From Deltaproteobacteria bacterium (GTDB taxonomy: Bacteria; Myxococcota_A; Polyangia; Haliangiales; Haliangiaceae): a stretch of DNA of 64,000 bases. Positions 61,582-64,000 of this stretch are shown here, in pieces. Where the stretch lies: positions 1 through 64,000 of the forward strand of contig JACCRC010000559.1 of the NCBI GenBank assembly GCA_013813765.1. Direction: 5' to 3'. Position 1 is the stretch's first letter; the number at the start of each line of letters is the position of its first letter. Made by a program: the position numbers and the translations under genes. The notes below the pieces were generated by a model that was not told the DNA's origin, made no database searches, and saw nothing but the letters and a program-made list of their open reading frames with translations.

Positions 61582-62681
61582 AGATTCCTTTCGTCGATCT
61601 GCTCGCCCAATACCGCGCCCACCAGGCCGAGATCGACGGCGCGCTGCGCGACGTCATCGAGAGCACGGCGTTCATCGGCGGCCGGTTCGTCAAAGAGTTC
61701 GAGGAGAGCTACGCGCGCGAGTACGGCATCAAGCACTGTGTTTCGGTCGCCAACGGCACCGACGCGATCTACATCGTGCTGCGCATGCTCGGGATCGGGC
61801 CTGGCGACGAGGTCATCACCACCGCGCACAGCTGGTTCTCCACCGCCGAGACCATCGGCCAGACCGGCGCAACCCCGGTGTTCGTCGACGTCGACGAATT
61901 CTACAATATCGATCCTGCGCGCATCGAGGCCGCGATCACACCGCGCACGCGCGCCATGATCCCTGTGCATCTGTACGGGCAGGCTGCGCGCATGGAGCAG
62001 ATCCAGGAGATCTGCCTGCGTCGCGGGCTGCAGCTCATCGAGGACTGCGCCCAAGCGCACTTCGCCACCCATGCCGGCAAGCGCGTCGGCACCTTCGGCG
62101 TGGCCGCGACCTTCAGCTTCTATCCCGGCAAGAATCTCGGCGCGTACGGCGACGCCGGCGCCATCATCACCGGCGACGACGAGCTGGCAACGCGCTTCCG
62201 CATGTATGCCAATCACGGCCAGCTCAAGAAGCACGAGCATCAGATCGAAGGCGTGAACAGCCGTCTCGACGGGCTGCAGGCCGCGCTGCTGTCGAAGAAG
62301 CTGCCGCACATCCACGATTGGACGCGCCGCCGCCAAGCGGTCGCCGAGCTGTATCGCCAGCAGCTCGCAGGGTTCGAGCCGGTCACCGTGCCGGAGTGCG
62401 CACCGGGCTCGACCCACGTCTATCATCTCTACGTCGTACGTGTGCCGAACCGCGAGCCGCTGCGCGAGTTCCTGCGCGATCGCGGCATCGAGACCGGTGT
62501 CCACTATCCGACCGCGCTGCCGTTCCTGACCGCCTATCGCGCCCGCAACCACCAGCCGCAAGAGTTCCCGCGCGCGCATCACAACCAGGACACCATCCTG
62601 TCGCTGCCGATCTACCCGGAGATGACAGAGGAGATGGTGACCTACGTCGTCGAGGCCATCCGCGCCTTCTACGGCAAGTAG
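61578..62681 (+). CDS. DegT-family aminotransferase, WlbC/WbpE-like (second copy)
   Basis: This 367-residue protein has a GTG start. TTAHSWFSTAETIGQTGATPVFVDVD, LIEDCAQAHFAT and SFYPGKNLGAYGDAG (with the PLP Lys) define it. HYPTALPFLTAYRARNH is the conserved substrate-side loop. It completes a second oxidoreductase-acetyltransferase-aminotransferase trio, with a different gene order from the one at 50428-53137 and without close sequence identity to it. Confidence 0.93.
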   Translation: MKIPFVDLLAQYRAHQAEIDGALRDVIESTAFIGGRFVKEFEESYAREYGIKHCVSVANGTDAIYIVLRMLGIGPGDEVITTAHSWFSTAETIGQTGATPVFVDVDEFYNIDPARIEAAITPRTRAMIPVHLYGQAARMEQIQEICLRRGLQLIEDCAQAHFATHAGKRVGTFGVAATFSFYPGKNLGAYGDAGAIITGDDELATRFRMYANHGQLKKHEHQIEGVNSRLDGLQAALLSKKLPHIHDWTRRRQAVAELYRQQLAGFEPVTVPECAPGSTHVYHLYVVRVPNREPLREFLRDRGIETGVHYPTALPFLTAYRARNHQPQEFPRAHHNQDTILSLPIYPEMTEEMVTYVVEAIRAFYGK

Positions 62682-62687
62682 CTCATC

Positions 62688-63926
62688 TTGGCGCGCGTCC
62701 TCTACATCAACCACTACGCCGGGTCGGTCGCCCACGGCATGGAGTTCCGGCCGTTCTACATGGCGCGCGAGTGGCAGCGGCTCGGCCACGAGGTCTCCAT
62801 CGTCGCCGCGACGTTCTCGCACCTGCGCCAGGTCAATCCCGAGGTCAGCGCCACCCTCAGCGACGAGCTGGTCGAGAGCATCCGCTACTTCTGGATCAAG
62901 ACACCGGCCTATGCGGGCAACGGTCGCGGGCGCATCTCCAACATGCTGCGCTTCCTCGCCGGCCTGTACGCGCATCGCACCGAGCTGATCGAGCGCTGTC
63001 GGCCCGATGTGGTTATCGCGTCGTCGACCTATCCGCTCGACATCTTCCCCGCCGCATCGATCGCGCGGCGCACCGGCGCCCGACTGATCTTCGAGGTCCA
63101 CGACCTGTGGCCACTCAGCCCGATGGAGCTGGGGGGGATGAGCCGCTTCCACCCCTTCATCATGGTCATGCAGCGCGGCGAGGACTATGCGTGCAAGCAC
63201 GCCGACACCATCGTGTCGATGCTGCCCAAGGCGGATCAGCACCTGGTGACGCGCGGTATGGCGCCGTCGAAGTTCGTGTATGTCCCGAATGGCGCCGTGA
63301 TCGAGGAGTGGAACCTCGACGGGCCGCGACTACCCGCCACGCACGAGGCGGTGCTCGCGCGCTATGCCGCCGACGGGCGTTTCGCCATCGTGTACGCCGG
63401 CGCGCACGGGCTCTTGAACAACCTCGGTCTCGTGCTCGACGCCGCGCGCGAGCTGCGCGACACGCGCGCCAGCTTCTGCCTGGTCGGCCAGGGACCGGAG
63501 CGCGAGGCTTTGCAGCGACGCGCCGCCGAGCTCGGACTGACCAACGTCGACTTCCTGCCGTCGGTGCCCAAGGCATCGGTGCCGCTCCTGCTCGACCGCG
63601 CCGATGCGCTCTTCCTGAGCTTCGCGCCCCAGCCGCTGTTCAGGTTCGGCGTGAGCCCGAACAAGCTGGTGGACTACATGCTGGCCGCGAAACCGGTGAT
63701 CGCGGCGATGCGCGCCGGAAATGATCCGGTCACCGAGAACGGCCTCGGCTTCACCGTCTCGCCGGAGGATCCGCACCAGCTGGCCGACGCGGTGCGGAGA
63801 CTGGTGGCGGTGTCGGTAGAGGAACGCCGCGCGATGGGCGAGCGCGGCCGTCGCACCGCCGAGGAGCAGTTCGCCTACCCGCCCCTGGCGCGCCGATTTG
63901 CTGACTGCTTCGGGCCGTCGCGCTAG
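62688..63926 (+). CDS. WbuB-like glycosyltransferase family 4
   Basis: This 412-residue protein has a TTG start six bases after the aminotransferase stop. The N-terminus (VLYINHYAGSVAHGMEFRPFYMAREW) and LIFEVHDLWPLSPMELG are characteristic of the WbuB/L-fucosamine transferase group. The donor site is RFGVSPNKLVDYMLAAKPVI, where the usual E-x7-E is changed. It probably transfers the diacetamido sugar made by the three preceding genes. Confidence 0.92.
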   Translation: MARVLYINHYAGSVAHGMEFRPFYMAREWQRLGHEVSIVAATFSHLRQVNPEVSATLSDELVESIRYFWIKTPAYAGNGRGRISNMLRFLAGLYAHRTELIERCRPDVVIASSTYPLDIFPAASIARRTGARLIFEVHDLWPLSPMELGGMSRFHPFIMVMQRGEDYACKHADTIVSMLPKADQHLVTRGMAPSKFVYVPNGAVIEEWNLDGPRLPATHEAVLARYAADGRFAIVYAGAHGLLNNLGLVLDAARELRDTRASFCLVGQGPEREALQRRAAELGLTNVDFLPSVPKASVPLLLDRADALFLSFAPQPLFRFGVSPNKLVDYMLAAKPVIAAMRAGNDPVTENGLGFTVSPEDPHQLADAVRRLVAVSVEERRAMGERGRRTAEEQFAYPPLARRFADCFGPSR

Positions 63927-63933
63927 ATCCGCG

Positions 63934-64000
63934 CTAGATCGTGATCTCTTCGCCTTCGCGCGCGGGCACGAGCTCGATCTCCTTGCCGCCGTGCGCGTCG
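63934..64000 (-). CDS. Possible C-terminal end of a minus-strand gene running off the window
   Basis: Read from the right edge, 21 codons (DAHGGKEIELVPAREGEEITI) end in TAG at 63934-63936. They have a plausible amino-acid mix and the local codon style. The piece is too short to identify and may be chance in this GC-rich sequence. Confidence 0.35.
   Translation of the reverse strand, partial: DAHGGKEIELVPAREGEEITI

Noticed and set aside
61529-63724. A 731-codon open frame on the plus strand
   Set aside because: Out of frame across the aminotransferase and WbuB-like glycosyltransferase genes, both with complete motifs; the translation is Arg/Ala-rich.
1-64000. tRNA or rRNA genes, CRISPR arrays, insertion sequences, prophage genes
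   Set aside because: No tRNA cloverleaf, regular spaced repeat or transposase/integrase motif was noticed on either strand; a covariance-model scan was not possible.

Overview
The window reads as one contiguous piece of a high-GC chromosome. About 51 protein genes are packed with almost no spacing, and many neighbours overlap by 1-8 bases (TGATG, ATGA or GTGA junctions). The gene content points to a myxobacterium-like member of the Myxococcota, perhaps of the Haliangium/Kofleriaceae type. The reasons are TPR lipoproteins beside proteins with an AgmX/PglI (TonB-like) C-terminal domain, a membrane Ser/Thr kinase with a TPR tail, a fibrinogen-like surface lipoprotein, and a very large exopolysaccharide locus. 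The taxonomic call is inference. I saw no tRNA, rRNA, CRISPR array or transposase.

Region 1 (1-9759, + strand): a cell-envelope complex. Three large TPR proteins are followed by a small exported protein and two paralogous proteins built as FHA-like domain, one TM segment, low-complexity linker and AgmX/PglI C-terminal domain. The order large TPR protein, TPR lipoprotein, small periplasmic protein, FHA-TM-TonB-like protein resembles gltD-E-F-G of the Myxococcus xanthus gliding machinery. A 179-nt imperfect palindrome separates the two paralogs. Region 2 (9777-13667) holds a secreted alpha/beta hydrolase, the kinase, and the fibrinogen-like lipoprotein in convergent orientation.

Region 3 (13687-41465) is the first part of the polysaccharide locus, with strand changes between small operons. 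It has a short OPX (Wza-type) export lipoprotein with a Wzy/ligase-type membrane protein, a WbpM/PglF-type nucleotide-sugar dehydratase facing an aminotransferase plus GNAT acetyltransferase, a polyprenyl-phosphate sugar-1-P transferase, a PaaK/CapK-like adenylate-forming enzyme, eight further glycosyltransferases, a second Wzy/ligase-type protein, FkbM and other methyltransferases, a serine-acetyltransferase-like protein and a class B asparagine synthetase-like amidotransferase.

Region 4 (41426-56667, - strand) is a 15-gene co-directional run preceded by a plausible sigma70-type promoter. From its 5' end it encodes an outer-membrane beta-barrel, a Wzc-type co-polymerase/tyrosine kinase, a WlbC-WlbA-WlbB-like cassette for a diacetamido sugar, a methyltransferase, a CDP-6-deoxyhexose cassette (rfbF, rfbG, C-methyltransferase, 3,5-epimerase), a CmcI-like protein, a perosamine-synthase-like aminotransferase, a Wzm/Wzt ABC exporter and a WbqC protein. 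Region 5 (56844-63926, mainly + strand) encodes a UDP-glucuronate epimerase-like enzyme, UDP-glucose dehydrogenase, two small envelope proteins, a second Gfo/Idh-acetyltransferase-aminotransferase set and a WbuB-like glycosyltransferase.

Together the genes can make activated 6-deoxy, amino, diacetamido-uronic and C-methyl branched sugars, assemble them on undecaprenyl phosphate, decorate them by methylation, acetylation and amidation, and export them through PCP/OPX/beta-barrel parts and/or an ABC transporter. No Wzx flippase lies inside the window.
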